Part shown: positions 1 to 14,600 of the stretch, one piece after another
How positions within the stretch are numbered: the first letter of the stretch is position 1
Layout: every line of letters starts with the position of its first letter
DNA from: a bacterium
GTDB taxonomy: Bacteria > UBA9089 > CG2-30-40-21
Reading direction: 5' to 3'
Assembly: GCA_030018795.1 (NCBI GenBank)
Contig: JASEHA010000017.1
Coordinates: 1 to 17,211 of the forward strand
DNA length: 17,211 nucleotides
Translations under genes and position numbers: made by a program
Notes under the pieces: model-generated
Seen by the model: only the letters and a program-made list of their open reading frames with translations
Told to the model about the DNA's origin: nothing
Database searches by the model: none

Positions 1-2657
1 GACTCATTCGATGGACCATTGCCAATCGAGTCATACGCACAGGCAGTAATCGTGTTTGTCCCCTCAGCTAATGTGGTAATGGTTACTGCAAACGTCCCGC
101 TTGCAGTAACACTTCCTGTCCCGACTACAACACCGTTAATAAGCACGGTTGCTGTCCCATCAGGCTCTGCCTGCCCACGCACTACTATCGTGCCTGTTGC
201 TACTAAGTCTGCCAGCTCAGACAATACCGGCGGCTTTGGCAAATTATTCACTGCAAACGTCACTGCTGCTGAAGTGCCTCGCAAATCAACCTCATCCACA
301 GCAACAGCCCGAACCTGATACTGCGTACCCGCAGCCAACCCAAGCGTATTCCAGATACAGGTAGCTGTTCCTTCAGGGGTATAATCATTGCCTATAACAT
401 ACCAATTGCTCCCATTATCCGGCGAATACTCAAACTGCACCCACTGGGCATCAGCTGTAGCTGTAGCAGCCACATTAATGGTGCCTGAAACTATAGTGCC
501 GCCAGTTGGCACCACCACCGTCACAAGAGGCACCATATTATCTACAACAACATCTATAGCCGTACTCGTACCAACAATGTTGCCATCCTGATACACCACC
601 ATCCTCACCTGACATGTCTGATTCGTAAATGTACCCAGCGTAGTGTTCCATGTACCATACCACTGGCCACCTATCTTCACACCTGTAGATGACCCAACAG
701 TTGCATCTTCTGGATTATACCATGTGCCTGGTGCTGTCCCTGTACCCACCGCAAACCTGACACTGCTTGCCCCCTCTGGAGCCACACCACGCAAGACTAT
801 TGTCCCGGCCACATGTGCATACGATGCCGGTGCAACCAGCAGCACGGTTGCCTGTCCTGACTCAACAGTGTTATTTATCACAACAGTCTTTACATTTGAA
901 TACCCAACATTGCCGGCTGTATCTGTGCCCTTGAGCCTGATGGTATGCGCCCCATCTGGCAATTGAGCAGTATCCATGGTATATGTCCCTGCTCCAGCAG
1001 CAGCAGTCCATACAGTTACTGTCCCTATATTCGACGATAGATGCCAATCCCCGCCATCTATAGAAACCGTAGGTGTGCCAACCAATGATGTGGTGGCATC
1101 TGTCCCGGTAAATCTTACTGCCACTGTCCCAGACAACACAACCAGCCCCGGAGCAAACCCACCTACTGAGACCACATCCAACATTGGCCCTGTATTATCC
1201 ACCCGCGTTGCAGCCATTGTCCCATAACTCAATCCAACCTCATCCTCAGCCACAACCAGTATAGTGTAGCTGCCATCTGCCAGACCACTCGTATTCCATG
1301 AGATACTGGAGGTGCCAATACCAATGGTGTATGTCCCGGTTGAGGTGCCATAGCTAAATACTACCTGCTTGATATCTGTCTGACTGCTGGTATAGGTAAT
1401 GGTTGCCACACCAGCTACAATGCCGGCAATATTCACCACCCCAACTGGTGATATATTATCCAGTTCAACATTGGTATTGGTATTTGTACCCACAACAGTA
1501 CCATCAACATCATAGCCAACTGCCCGAACAGAATATGTCCCGCTCGGAACAACAGTTGTATTCCACTGGTATGTCCATTCGTTTGAGGCAGTAACCGTCC
1601 CAATGGTTGTCCATGAAGATGTCCCATAGCCAAACACCACACTTGACACCCCATTAACCACTGCCTTTACTGCCACAGTACCAGTAACATGCTCACCAGA
1701 CTCAGGATTTACTAATGCCACAAACGCCTGCTGCTCATTGCCAAGATTTACCACTAATAGCTCTGAATACCCTGCCTGACCAGAGCTATCTGTCCCCTTT
1801 ATCTTTAAGGTATGTGCACCGTCACTCAAGCCAGCAGTGGCCCATGTATACGTTCCTTGACCTGCAGATACACTCCAGCTGCCAACCACTGCATACGCCC
1901 CATTATCAATGGATATACTCGGTGTTCCTGCTATCCCTGACATGGTATCAGTACCGGTAAAGACGACAGACACCGTACCAGAGACGATTGCACCGCCCAC
2001 AGGCGATGTAATCTCAAACACTGGTGCTGCATTATCCACAAACACACAATTTACCTGTGTAAATGTCCCAACAGGATTACCCACCATATCGGTAATGGTT
2101 GCCTGCACGTTGTATGTCCCTTGCGTTGATGAGGTCAGCAGACAGATAGTGCTTGTCGCTGATATGGTAGCAGCACTATCACCAGCCATCGTGCTGATAA
2201 TGCTTTTTCCAATCATCCCATTGGCATTAGACACCTCAAGGGTTAGCGCAGATGGATGAGCATCCTTGTAATCATAAGCAATAGCCAGCACACCCCCTGC
2301 CCTTGCCCAGACAGATGAGGGTGAGGTTATCTTAATCGTTGGCGAGGTATTATCCACAACCACACTAACCATATTTATCCCCTGAGAGGAGCCATTCTCA
2401 TCAAACACCTCAGTTCGAATAGTATAACTGCCATCAGGAGAAAAGGCAGTCGTTGCCCATGTCCCCCAGAAGCCATCACTCCGAGATGGGTCTGTTGTCT
2501 TTGTGCCATCAACCCCCTCAAGGTTCCAGTAGGTGCTTGTCCCTGCCCTCATCACCCAGAACTGAACACGGTCAATCGTATCCGGACAGGTTATCTCCAC
2601 TGTTTCCACACCATTCATAACCTCATTTGGATGCGGCAGGATAAAGTTCACCGGACC
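1..2657 (-). other. C-terminal chain of bacterial Ig-like/FN3-like domains (last one cut)
   Basis: Nine domains of about 85-110 residues, mostly ended by the VDNxxP motif: D1 2343-2657, D2 2025-2342, D3 1734-2024, D4 1449-1733, D5 1188-1448, D6 855-1187, D7 531-854, D8 243-530, D9 1-242 (cut). Motifs typical of bacterial Ig-like folds recur: xSGTVxVxxTxTD near the start, DGxYTIRxxxxDxxGN near the end. D8 carries the FN3-like AGTQYQVRAVAVDE. D9 has GTATVLINGVVVGTG and LAEGTNTITACAYD, as in Ig-like adhesin repeats. These usually act as stalk spacers. Confidence 0.82.
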
Positions 2658-5600
2658 TGGCGTATTTAAGATGCTAACCACATTCGACTGTTTAGAAAAG
2701 TTTGTCGCCACATCAAGCTCCCAGTCTGAACTTTCGTCTGCCACACAAATATCTGTATTGCTTCCCATGTTATCTGGCAAATCCTCCCCAACAGCTACAC
2801 AGAAGGATGTAACCGGTGCCTGTGATGCATCTGCCTTAGTCTGCACCACCACAAAGAACTTTGTTGTTAATGAGCCGTTGATCATGGCACCTGTATTATT
2901 TGTCCCCAGACTAAAGCACATCGTGCCTGTTGTAGAAAGAATTAGACTTCCATTACTCCATGTCCCAATCTTCATATCAGCAACATCCCACTGCCCCACC
3001 GTTCCGGTAGATGTCCCATCCCGATATATCCAGACATAATCAAACAATGCCCTTATCTGTGAGGTAGTCAATGGTGTAGATGCATTCCTCTTCCATTTTA
3101 AGGTCACGCTGCCAAATTCAATGGCATTAGCTGTAGATGAGCCATTATGAGTAATGGACAGGCTCATCAAGTCGTTTATCTCCCCCTCTGCCATGGTTGA
3201 TGGGGTAATTGGTGCTGTATCAGCAGCAAGGACACCAGGATTTACAGGCAGAATAATTATAATGTTGGTTGAAACAACCGTCCCAGTGGTTGGCGTCCCC
3301 ATGTTCAAAACAATATTATCCAATACACTATCCTTGACTGTTACATAAGCAGGGGTATCAATTATTGCCCTGAATGTCCGTGTGGCATACTCACTGGCAT
3401 CAGTCTTCAGGGTTACAACAACATAATAATACTTTGAGCTGGCAGGTGAAATAATCATATTGGGATTATCATTAGTAAAGGTAAAGGTTGCCACACCGGT
3501 ATCAGTTCCAAGCATAATCCCTGAGCCAGATAGAGAGGCAACAAGCGTATCTGAACCAGTAGTATAGATTCCATTCCCGCTTGTCTCACAATAGACAGCA
3601 ATGGTATCAAACAATGCCTGAGCATCAGCTGTGGTCAAAGAGGATGTTCCCCCACCCTTTGTTGTTACAAACCTGACCAGCATCTGCCGCAGCTCAACAC
3701 CTCCGGCACCTGATACGCCATTATTTTGCACCTGAACACGCAATAAATCCTCATCCATGCAGTCCTTAAGCCAGGGCACCTCTACCGTATCTATAACCAT
3801 CACATTTGGGTCAACTGGTATTGCCACAACCTGCGTAGATTGTGAGCCAGTCGAATCACCCCGCAACGGCAACAGAATATTGCTTGACTCATCCCGCAAG
3901 CCAACGGATGATGTCCCCACCCGAGCCACAAAGGATCGTGTCTGCGTGCCTGATGATGTTGACCTTAGCTGAACAACTACAAAATATGTGCGAGAGCCAT
4001 TCTCTGCCGGGATACGAGCATTGACGCCTTCAGGAATAGTAATACTCAATGTCCCTACACCGCCGCTAAGTATGATATTCCCACTTGTCACAAAGCCAAC
4101 CACATTCACATCTGTGCTCGTCCCATATACCCCATCGCCATCATCATCACGAATTACTGAGATTGTTCCAAATATATCCCTTGCCTGTGCCTGAGTCAAT
4201 GCAGTTGAGGTATCACTCCCAAGCCAGAGCGTAAGCGTGCCAAACTCAACCATGCCAGCAGTTGTTGGTGTGCCATTGTTGGTTATCTTGATAGACAGGA
4301 TATCATCCTTATCCAGAGCATCCCGCATCCTCGCTGGATCAAGCAGCACCAATTCATCTGCTGTATCTGTAACCACAACCGTTGGCTCAATTGCTATTGC
4401 CGTCAACGTTGCCGCAGAAACCGTATCTGACCCGGACATAAACATATCTGCATTTGTCTCCCACTCCTTATAACAAACACCGGTTGGGCTGCCATTTGAT
4501 CCAGACTCGCTGATGGTTACCACAAGGGTTTCCGGTGATTGAGTACTGGCATTTGATTTCATATCAACAACAATGGTATATGTCTTGGTAGCAGGCCCCT
4601 CAGCACTCCCTGCAGGCCACAATCGTGTCGATGTCCCCTTTGGCAGGTCAATGGTCATTGTCCCATTATCTGTCACGCTGCCAAAGGTGGTTATGGTGGC
4701 AATACAGGTATCTACGCCTACACCATAGCCATCATTCCCCTCATCCCAGAAGAGCTTCACGCTATTAAACAGGGCAGTCATGGCACTGGATCCCAGTGAA
4801 TTACCAGATGCATCCTGCCACCTGACAGTCATGGTAGCAAGCCATCCTGAACCAGCACCGGTTGTTCCTAAATGCTCTGCCCTGACAGACAGAATATCAT
4901 CCACCCATGTATCCATAATCCCTGGAAATGTCGGTACAAGCTCAGACTTTGAGGTAGCAGTGATAAGCGGGTCAACCGGAACTGGCGTAATCAGGGTAGA
5001 TGTCCCGGCAACGCTCTGGGTGCCAAGCAATACTTCATTGTCTGTATTTACATCCTCTGTCCTAACCGCAGCAGAGCTTGAACCAGCATCAATATATGCC
5101 CTGAATTGCTTGCTTTCTGTTCCGCTGGCATTTGCCCTTAATTTTATGACAACAAAATACGTCCCTGTGCCCACATTCATATCAGATATACCTTCCGGAC
5201 TAATACGCCAATACTTGCTCCCATCGGCAAAGCTAAACCTCATCTCACCATCATTCATATAAGTAGATAAATCACTATTACTAATAGTTGGACCCCTCTC
5301 ATCACCTGTGTCCCACCCATTGCCTGTTTTATCATGATAAATAGCTACCTCGTCAAACAATTCTTGTGCCTTAGCAAGGGTCATAGAGCCATAACTGGCA
5401 TCCATAAACTTCACCCATAGTCTGGCTATCTCTATAGAGGCATAACTGCTATCACCAGTATGAGAAAGGGTAAACTGAAGAATAGCACTTTGTCCTGTAT
5501 CCCGGACAGGGATATTTGTCGCTGATGTGCCCATAGTCGAAGAGACTATCATCCTTGGCGGAGGAGGAATCCTTTGAATTATGACTGAGGCAGTTGTTGT

Positions 5601-8600
5601 TGCAGTAATTGGATTTATGCTAAGCGAAATATCCTCTGTCTTATCCTCAATCACCCACAAAGAGGTATCACCCCCAGCCCTTGCCACAAACTGCCGTACC
5701 GTAGATGTCCCGGTAATATGCGGCACAAGGAAAAATGTCGCTGTGGCTCCAGCAACAATCTCAGTAGCAGCTATACCATCAGGCAAACCAATGGTCATTG
5801 TGCCATTACTCAAGGTGAAGGTAGATGAAGCCATTGCCAGCACAAGCGTATCTGAACCAACGGTAAATATACCGTTACCATCTGCATCCCGGTAGATACT
5901 AATCGTCCCAAACATTGCCTTAAGCACATCAATACTCAAAGCAGTATCAGTCTGACTACCCCACCAGACGGTCATGGTGGCAAATTCAATCGCTGCGGCA
6001 CCACTTACACCATTATTGACAACATCAATCTTCATAACAGCATCCTGCTCACCCTCAGACATCCTTATAGGAGGTTCAGGACTACTCTCTTCCGGATACC
6101 TTGGGTCAGTGCGCCAGGTTATATCTGTCAGGACTACGCTCGGATTTACAGGGATCGCGGTAACTGTGCCTGATGTTACGATTCCAGGGGCACTTGCCAT
6201 GAATAATGGAATATCTGTAGAGGCATCCTTAAGCTTAATATCGCCTGTAGTTGTTATGGTGGCATTAACTGTTGCCGCAAACTTGCGAGTGGTCCTACCG
6301 CTGGCATCCATTTTCAGCCTTGGCACCACAAAATATGTTCTTGTGCCGGCTGCCGGAGTCGCAGTATCTGTCACTGAAATTGTTGTTACACTGGCAATGC
6401 TTGTTGTCTGTCCAACCGCTGAATCGTTTCCATACGTATCATCGTTACTATAATAAACGCTGATAGAACCAAACAACCCTTGTGCCTCTGCATCTGTCAG
6501 TGAAGCAAATCGCAGCGTAATTGTCCCAAACTCAACCCCGCCAGCACCAGAGACGCCATTATTTACCACCTTGACCATAAGCACATCATCATCCTGTCCA
6601 TCAATAATAGTCAACGGTGCGGTATTGGTCACAGTAATTGTCGGCTCAACTGCAATCACATACTGCTGAGTGCTGGATGAGCCATTACTTGCTGCATTTA
6701 AGGAGAGCGAAATATCAGCTGCTGCATCCCGAATACCCACATTAGCCGTGCCCACGCTTGCTGAGAAATAGTCGCATGAGCCGCCGCTTGCTGTTTGCCT
6801 GATAGATACCACCACATAATAGTTGCAAGTAGTACCCGGGGCAATCTCAGGTGGGGTGGTAAAGGCTATGGTTGTATCAGTTACCACTGATGTTGTCTGC
6901 TGAACAAGTGTATCACCGCCATCATAGCCATTACCATTTGCATCATAATACACGCTCAATGTCCCAATGGCAGCACCAATACTGCCACCATGGCTAAAGT
7001 GCACCGTAAGTGTGGCAAACTCAATGGCACCAGCACCAGCTGCACCGTTATGAATTACCTCTATCCGCAGGATATCGTCAATTGTCCCATCCTTCATGGT
7101 CGTTGTCCCAGTAGCAGTATTGTAGACATTAACCGTGGGGTCAACCGGGATAGCTGTGGTTGTGGTTGATGTTGCCGGTGCCGTTGAATTCATGGTCAAT
7201 TGCGGCACTTCATTTCGATCGCACACACTTAAATCACTATCAGGGTCAATGGTTACTGCAAAGGTACGCGTCCCCTGTCCTGAAGCTGTATCCTTTTGAT
7301 GAACAACCACAAAGTATATCTTTGAACTATTTGCCGGAATGATACAATTAGTTGACGTTGAGCCAGCAAGGGTGATGGTGCCATAGCCTGCACTCAACCA
7401 GCCAGCCATGTTATTCTGCGTTCCAACCACAGTATCCCCGGCATCATATGTCTCATCACTGCTATAGCACAGATACACATCCTCAAATATCGCCTCAGCC
7501 TCCGCACTACTCAATGGGGCACCACTACCATTGGTAAATCTCAGCCGCAGAAAGGTAATCGTCACTGAGCCAGCACCACTGACACCATTATTAGTCACCG
7601 TAAGCCTCATCAAATCATCCTGCCCGCTGTTTTTGATGGTTACTGGAGCGGTACTTGTTACTGCCCCTGATGGATCAATCGGTATTGCCTTGGTAACACT
7701 GGATGTGCCAGAGTTTGCTGTTGTGCCAAGCGATACCTCAAGGTCAGTATTGGCATCCTCAAGCCTGACATCACCACCAGTTGCAGATGGGCTGATGTTG
7801 ACACTTGCCCTGAAGCTGCGGGTTCCACGGCCACTGGCTGTATCAAGCAAGTCAGCTACCACAAAAAAGGTGCTGCTGGAGGCATAATGCGTCCAGCATC
7901 TCGGATCCTCATCTGTAAAGTTAAAGGTAAGATAGCCGCTGGCCAGGGTAGCTGCCTGACCATCAACCGCAGCAATAACCTGAGTATCCTCAACCTGATT
8001 ATACACACCATTCCCATTGTCCCGCACAATATACAGGTTATCAAACACATTCTGCACATCGCTTGTTGTCCACAAATTCCCGGCAGCATCTGTAAACTTT
8101 ACCTTCAATTGTGCCAGCTCAATGATAGCCTCAGTATCATTGCCTATGTTTTGCACATTGACAGCCAGCAAGTCATCCTGATATGTATCCTTGAGCCATT
8201 GGGGTGATGTTGGGGTAACAGTAATGCTGCCAAACCCAGCCGGTATCTCCTCAGCATAAGCCAAGGTAGATGACCCAATACCGCTATCAACAAGATAAAG
8301 CTTGATATTATCCCGTTTATCCTCAACCTCAGGATTGGCATCAGTATCAATGATTGCCTTAAAGCTGCGAGGGTTTTTGGTATGAGCATCAGATTTCATG
8401 GTTACAGCAAAGAAATAGACTGAAGTGCTGCCTGAGGTGATTGTTCCTGCCTGAGTAAGCCTGATGGTTGGGGTTCCGCTAATTGCCCCGCCAGTCAAGC
8501 TGCCAGCCAATGTCTCAGAGCCAACGATGAATACCCCATCCCAATTGTCTTTATATAAGCTGAATGTCCCAAATAATGCCTGTGCCTGGCTTAAGGTAAG

Positions 8601-11600
8601 CGTATTCGTCCCATCTGTAATGGTCAGGGTCAGGCTGCCAAACCTGATATCGCCTGCCTGATTATCTGTGCTCACATGTCTGACATTAATCTTCAAAAGA
8701 TCCTCTTCCTCATTATCACTAATACTTGAATAGCTAAGGGTAGGCAGTATTGGTGCAGTATCTGTTACCGTAACCTGCGGATTAACCGGGATAGCTTTGG
8801 CAACATTAGAGGTAGCTGTTGCTTCTGGATTAACTACCGGCACATACCAATCTGTATTAGCATCCTGAATCCAGAACCCGGTCCCTGTTGGTGTGCTGCT
8901 GCCAATATCCCCATCATAGACAGACATAGCAAAGTCGCGTATTCCTGTCTGGGAGGGACCCTGTCCACCTGAGGCATGATCGGTTAATTTCACCACGATA
9001 AAGAATGTCCCTGTTCCTTGAGCATAAGAAACCTGTGAATACTGATTGTTGTCATAACAGGTAATTGTCCCCAGACCGTTTACAAGATTAATATCGCTTT
9101 CAAGCCCACTAGCATTGTCGCCAGCACCAAACACACCATCCCCATTATCCCGATAAATCCGCCAGGAGTCAAACATAAAATCAGCCTCAGCATCAGTCAA
9201 AGCGTTCGTGCCATCAGCCGTAAATTTAACCCGAACATAGCCTATCTCTATTGCCGGATCCGTTGATGTTCCCAGATGAACCATATCAAACTTAAGCAAA
9301 GCCTTTTCCTGTCCATCCTCAATCCTGTTTTCTACTCCGTCTGGTGTTACCGAAAGAATCGTTGTCAAAGTAGCAATAATATCACCCTTGAGATCTGGAT
9401 TTTTCTGCTCAATAACAATACCTGGTGATGCGGTGGTTATTGTATCGCTACCAAGTGTTTGCAGCCTGATATTATCCTTAGCATTACAAACCATCACCTG
9501 CCCGGCAGAATATGACTCGCTGCATGAAACCGTAAATGTATGCGGTATCTGGTTGTTGGCATCAGGTTCGGCTGTAACAACAACAAGGTATGTATAGGTA
9601 GTCATTGGTGGGATAATAGTCTGTGTTCCGGAGGGGATATTAATTGTAACTGTTCCGTTAGAGGTAAAGGTAGAGGTAGCAATTGAACAAAGAAGAATAT
9701 CCCCACCATTATAGTTATCATCGCCGTTATCATAATATATCCTTATCGTCCCATCAAAGATAGCATCTGCCTCTGTCCCGGTAAGGATACCGTCTAAGGG
9801 GTCTCCCCACTTAAGTGTCAGGGTAGCAAATCTAATCGAATCAGCCGAAGAAACCAGCCCACGGTTAACAATATCAATTCGCAAAACATCCTCAGTCTCT
9901 TCTTCGGTTATTGAGGGATATGGTGCACCAGCATATCGATAAGGGGCAGTATCAACGATTATTACCTCTGGATCACGCGGCACTGCCCGCAAATTATAAG
10001 AATCAGCCATTCCTGTTGAGGCAACCGTAACCGTGGCCAATTCCTCAAGGTTGGTATCCTTGAGCACCACATCCTGGTCAGCATCTATAGCAACATCAAA
10101 GGTTCTGATGCTTGCTGTGCTGGCATCCTGTTTCATACGGACAACAATGAAATAATTCCTGGTTGTAGCTGTAGCAATGGTTGTCCCAGCTGTTTTATTA
10201 AGGCTGATGGTCATAGAACCATTGATTAAAGAAATAGTGCTTGTAGCAATAAATGTATCCTCAGTCTCATCAAAGATGCCATTTGCGGTATCAAGATACA
10301 CAGAGACACTGCCAAATAAAGCTGCAGCTGAGGCTGTAGTCAGGGGATTTGTCCAGTCTGTCCACCTTAAACGAATCTGATTAAGCCACATTGAGGCATC
10401 ATCACCATTGCCATTGTGGGTTACAGTAAGCTTCAATAAATCGTTTATCTCACAGTCCTCAATCTGGTATGGGTCAGTTGGAACGGTATTGGTTACTGTT
10501 ACTGCAGCAGCAGGGATACTCCCCTGAATGGTTATTACGCTTGAGGTTACTGTCCCTGTAGTCCTATTTATATTCAAACCCGTTAAATTAGTCTCATCCA
10601 ATATCCTTACATCCATATCCTCAATAAGTTCAGCATAAAAACTGTCAGGGCTGCTTGCAGATGCGTTAGTTTTCAGCTGCACAGTCAGGAAATAGGTTTG
10701 TGAGCCATTAGCCGGGATAGTGGTTGATGGGGCAACAGAGATATTGGTTATGCTGCCAATTGTGCTGGCACTGCCAACCATACTTGTATCCGTGCTTGAG
10801 CCCCATAGCCCATCATTAGAGGTATCCAGATAAAGCTGAACAGCACCAAAAAGGCTCTGTGCCTGTGCATCAGTAAGCAAATTCCCATTGCTATCCTTAA
10901 ACCGCACCGTCATTGTCGCCACCCTGATAGCGGCAAGGCTGGCATTGGTCTCACCATGGGTTATCTTTATCTTAAGAATATCCTCCTTTTCACCATCGGT
11001 CATGGTTGTAGGTGAAGGGCTGCAATTATCCGCATCAAGGGCAGGGTTGTTCATCACTGCTCGGGTGACAGGTGTTGATGTGGCTGGAGATGTCCCTTGG
11101 ATGGAATAGGCAGACATGGTATCCTGTCTTTTTACTGTGCATTGATCACCATCAATCACTGCATTAAACAGGGTATTAGCCGCAGTAGAGGCTGTGCCCT
11201 TAAGGCTGACCGCCAAAAAGTAATACTTGCTTGTGCCTGTGGCAATCTGTGTGTTTGCATTATTTGGCAGGTTGATGAGCGTCAAAGAGCCAATACCTGT
11301 CCCTGTAACCGTGGCTATCAAGGTATCGCTTGCCGTGCTAAAGATACAATCATCATCATTATCATAATAAACGCTTACTGTCCCAAAAAGATTTCTTGCC
11401 TCAGCATCTGTTAATGTTGCTGTCCCATTCGTAAAACTAACCGTAACCGTAGCAAAAACAATGCCTGTTCCTTCTGGCACACTATTATGGCTTACCCTTA
11501 TTCGCAGCAGGTCATCTGTCTGGTTATTTTTTATATGCCCATAAGCAGTATCTGCTGTTGTTGTCCCAGGGGCAGTGCTGGTAACAACCACTGTTGGATC

Positions 11601-14600
11601 AGCCTTAGCAGCCGAAACAGCTGTTGAGGTAGCTATCGAGGTCGCACCCAATGAGAGCACATTGTCTGTATTGGCATCCTCTATCGTGGTTTGAGCACCA
11701 TCAATTGTTGCAGTAAAGCTGCCAGGTGACTGACTATGAGCATCAGGGGTTAGCTTAACCACCAGAATATATGTCCTTGTGCCTGCTGACTGCAGAACCT
11801 GAGCATTAGCATCTCCATCTGTAAAGGCAATCGCCATTGTCCCGTTATTTAAGGTAATGCTCCCCTGAGGAATATTAGCCACCATAGTATCTGCCTCATC
11901 ATAGCCACCATTGCCATTATCAAGGTAGACCCGGATATATTCAAAAAGGTTTTTAGCTTGAGCAGTTTCAAGCACCACCCCTGCCCCGCTATTCCACTTA
12001 ACCACTATTTGCGACATCTCAATTGCCGCATCCAATGCATCACCAGTATGCCCCAGCCTGAATAGCAGGACATCATCAACAGAGCCATCATTCCATGGAG
12101 ACGATACAACCGAATTCTCAACCAAAACATTGGGATTAGACGGCACCTCTTGAGCTGTAATCACTGCTGATATTGTTGGTGCAACTGCATTCACAGGCAT
12201 ATCTACATCATTGCTTGCATCCTCAATAACAACATCTGTATCGCCATCAATCACTATCGCAAAGCTATTGGGCGATGCTGCTGCTGCCCCTGATTTAATC
12301 CGCACCACTGCAAAATAGTACTTGCTTGAGCCAGGCGAGATACCTACGGTTGATGAGCCATCAACAAAGGCAACAGATGGTGTGCCAGTAATATTGGTGG
12401 TACTGCCAACCAGCACATCCTCAGCATCAAAGATTGCATCCAGGCTATAATAAACTGTAATCGTGCTGATAAGGCTTGCTGCCTGACCCGCTGTCAATGT
12501 TGCTCCACTACTGTTTTTCAGCGTCATGGTTAGTGTAGCCATCTCAATATTATTTGAGCCTGCAACCCCATTATGTGTAATCTGTATTCTCAATACATCC
12601 TCAGTCTCCAATTCAGTCATGTTTGCCGGCACAGGGGAGACATCTGTTACACTAACCGTTGGGTTTGGAGGAACAACAGTAACAACAGACGAGGTAACTG
12701 TCCCGCCAGAAGATGACTCAATAGGAATATTGCTTGAGGCATCACGGATATTGAGATACCATTGCTCATGAATGGCTGCAGCAAATGTCCGTGAAGCAGC
12801 CGCACTTGCCGTCCCCTTGATATCAACAACAAAGAAATACGTTTTACTTCCATTATCAGCTATCCAAACATTGGAATCATTATCTGTAAAGACAATGGTC
12901 ATAGAGCCATTAGGGTCAATAGAGATGCTGCTGTTGGTTATTGTCGCCACAGCTATGGTATCAGCAGCCGTTCCATATATCCCATCCCCATTATTATCAA
13001 GGTAAACATACATATTATTAAATAATGCCTTAGCCGCATCCGTTCCAAGCGGAGCAGTCCCATCAGTGGTCATCTTTACCGTAAGCATTGCCATCTCAAT
13101 TGCGACTGCTCCATTATTCATAACTACTATCTTGAGTAATGCACCCTTTGAACCTTCAGCTATAGTATTTCCGGCAACATTGGTTATATCCACATCAGGC
13201 TTTTTGACCACACAGGTAACCTGAGAAGAATAAACAGGGGCAGTGCTATTATGGGATACAACTGCATTATTATCACTATCCCTCACAGCCGCATCAACAT
13301 CCGCATCAATAATAGCTACAAATGTATTCGTTCCATAGGAAGAGGCATTTGGCATAGTTTTAACAGCAACAAAGAAGGTTGCCGTTGTAGCCGAATTAAT
13401 AGTTGCCGTAGAGGCATTATCCACAAAGCTAATCTGCTGAACCCCAGCAATCAGATCCGGTGTATATGTGCCGACAAGCAAATCCCCGATTGAATCAAAA
13501 ACCCCATCACCATTATCTCGATAAACAGAGATGTACGAGAATAAGGCTTGAGCATCTGCAGTGCTTAAGGTATTTGTCCCGCCGCTGTCCCTGGTAAGCT
13601 TTACCTTCAGATAGTTGGCCAATTCAATCGCACCCGCACCAGCAGCACCATTATTAATCACAGTTATCTTTAAGATATCATCCTCGTCCTCGTCTGAAAT
13701 AGATACTGGGGCAGTATCAAAAACATTTATACTGGCATCAACTGGTATAGGTGAGACAGTAGCGGTTGATGAATTGCCGCTGGCAACACCAACCAACACA
13801 TCATAATCCCTATCCTCAATGCCCACATAGTTTGAGCTTGTGCCAGCATTTATGTTTGCCTTAAATGTAGCTGGTGTCTGCCCGCTGGCTGTGTTCTTCA
13901 TGGTTGCAACCGCAAAATAGGTATATGTTCCATCTGCCAGCAATCTCAAGCCCTCTAAGCCATCAATAAGGTTCATGGTCAGGATACCATTAGTGTCTAC
14001 AACAAAGTCAGCAGAGGTCAGCGTCCCTACACAGGTATCTGTCCCAGCATCAAACTGGTTATTGCCAGTATCCTTGTAAAGCTTTATATTATCAAAAAGC
14101 CCCTGCACCGAAGATGTTGCCAGTGGCAAGCCAGAAGATGAATCCGTAAACCTGATCTTCAGATAGCTAAACTCCTGATCAGCACCACCAGTACTTTCTC
14201 TACCTTCTATAAAAATCCTGAAAAAGTCATCCTGCTGGTTATCCTTAAGAGAGGAAGGAGCTGTATTATATACAGTTACAGCAGGTAAATTTGAGACACA
14301 CAGGGTATATGTGCCATGCGAATTTACCAATTCAATCGGAGGGGAATAATTGACCGTTGTCGATGAGTTTGTCCCCCAAACCACCTTGTTTCTCAAAGTT
14401 GTCTGCGAACCTTGCGTGCCATTGACATCCATAGTAACAACAAAGTTTCGCGGATTAGTGATCTGCAGTTGAGCACCTGATTTAATCGCACCCACAATAA
14501 AGTATGTCTTTGTCCCGGGTGATACTACCTGAAAATCAGTAGTAGGCAGCAGGTTAAAGGTTGCCACCCCATTATCTAAGGTAATTGAGGCAGCAGAGAA

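Noticed and set aside
1433..12853. Short minus-strand frames (1433-1654, 7658-7846, 7856-8089, 8144-8389, 12647-12853)
   Set aside because: They overlap the giant gene in another frame and give Leu/Arg/Met-rich translations without recognisable domains.
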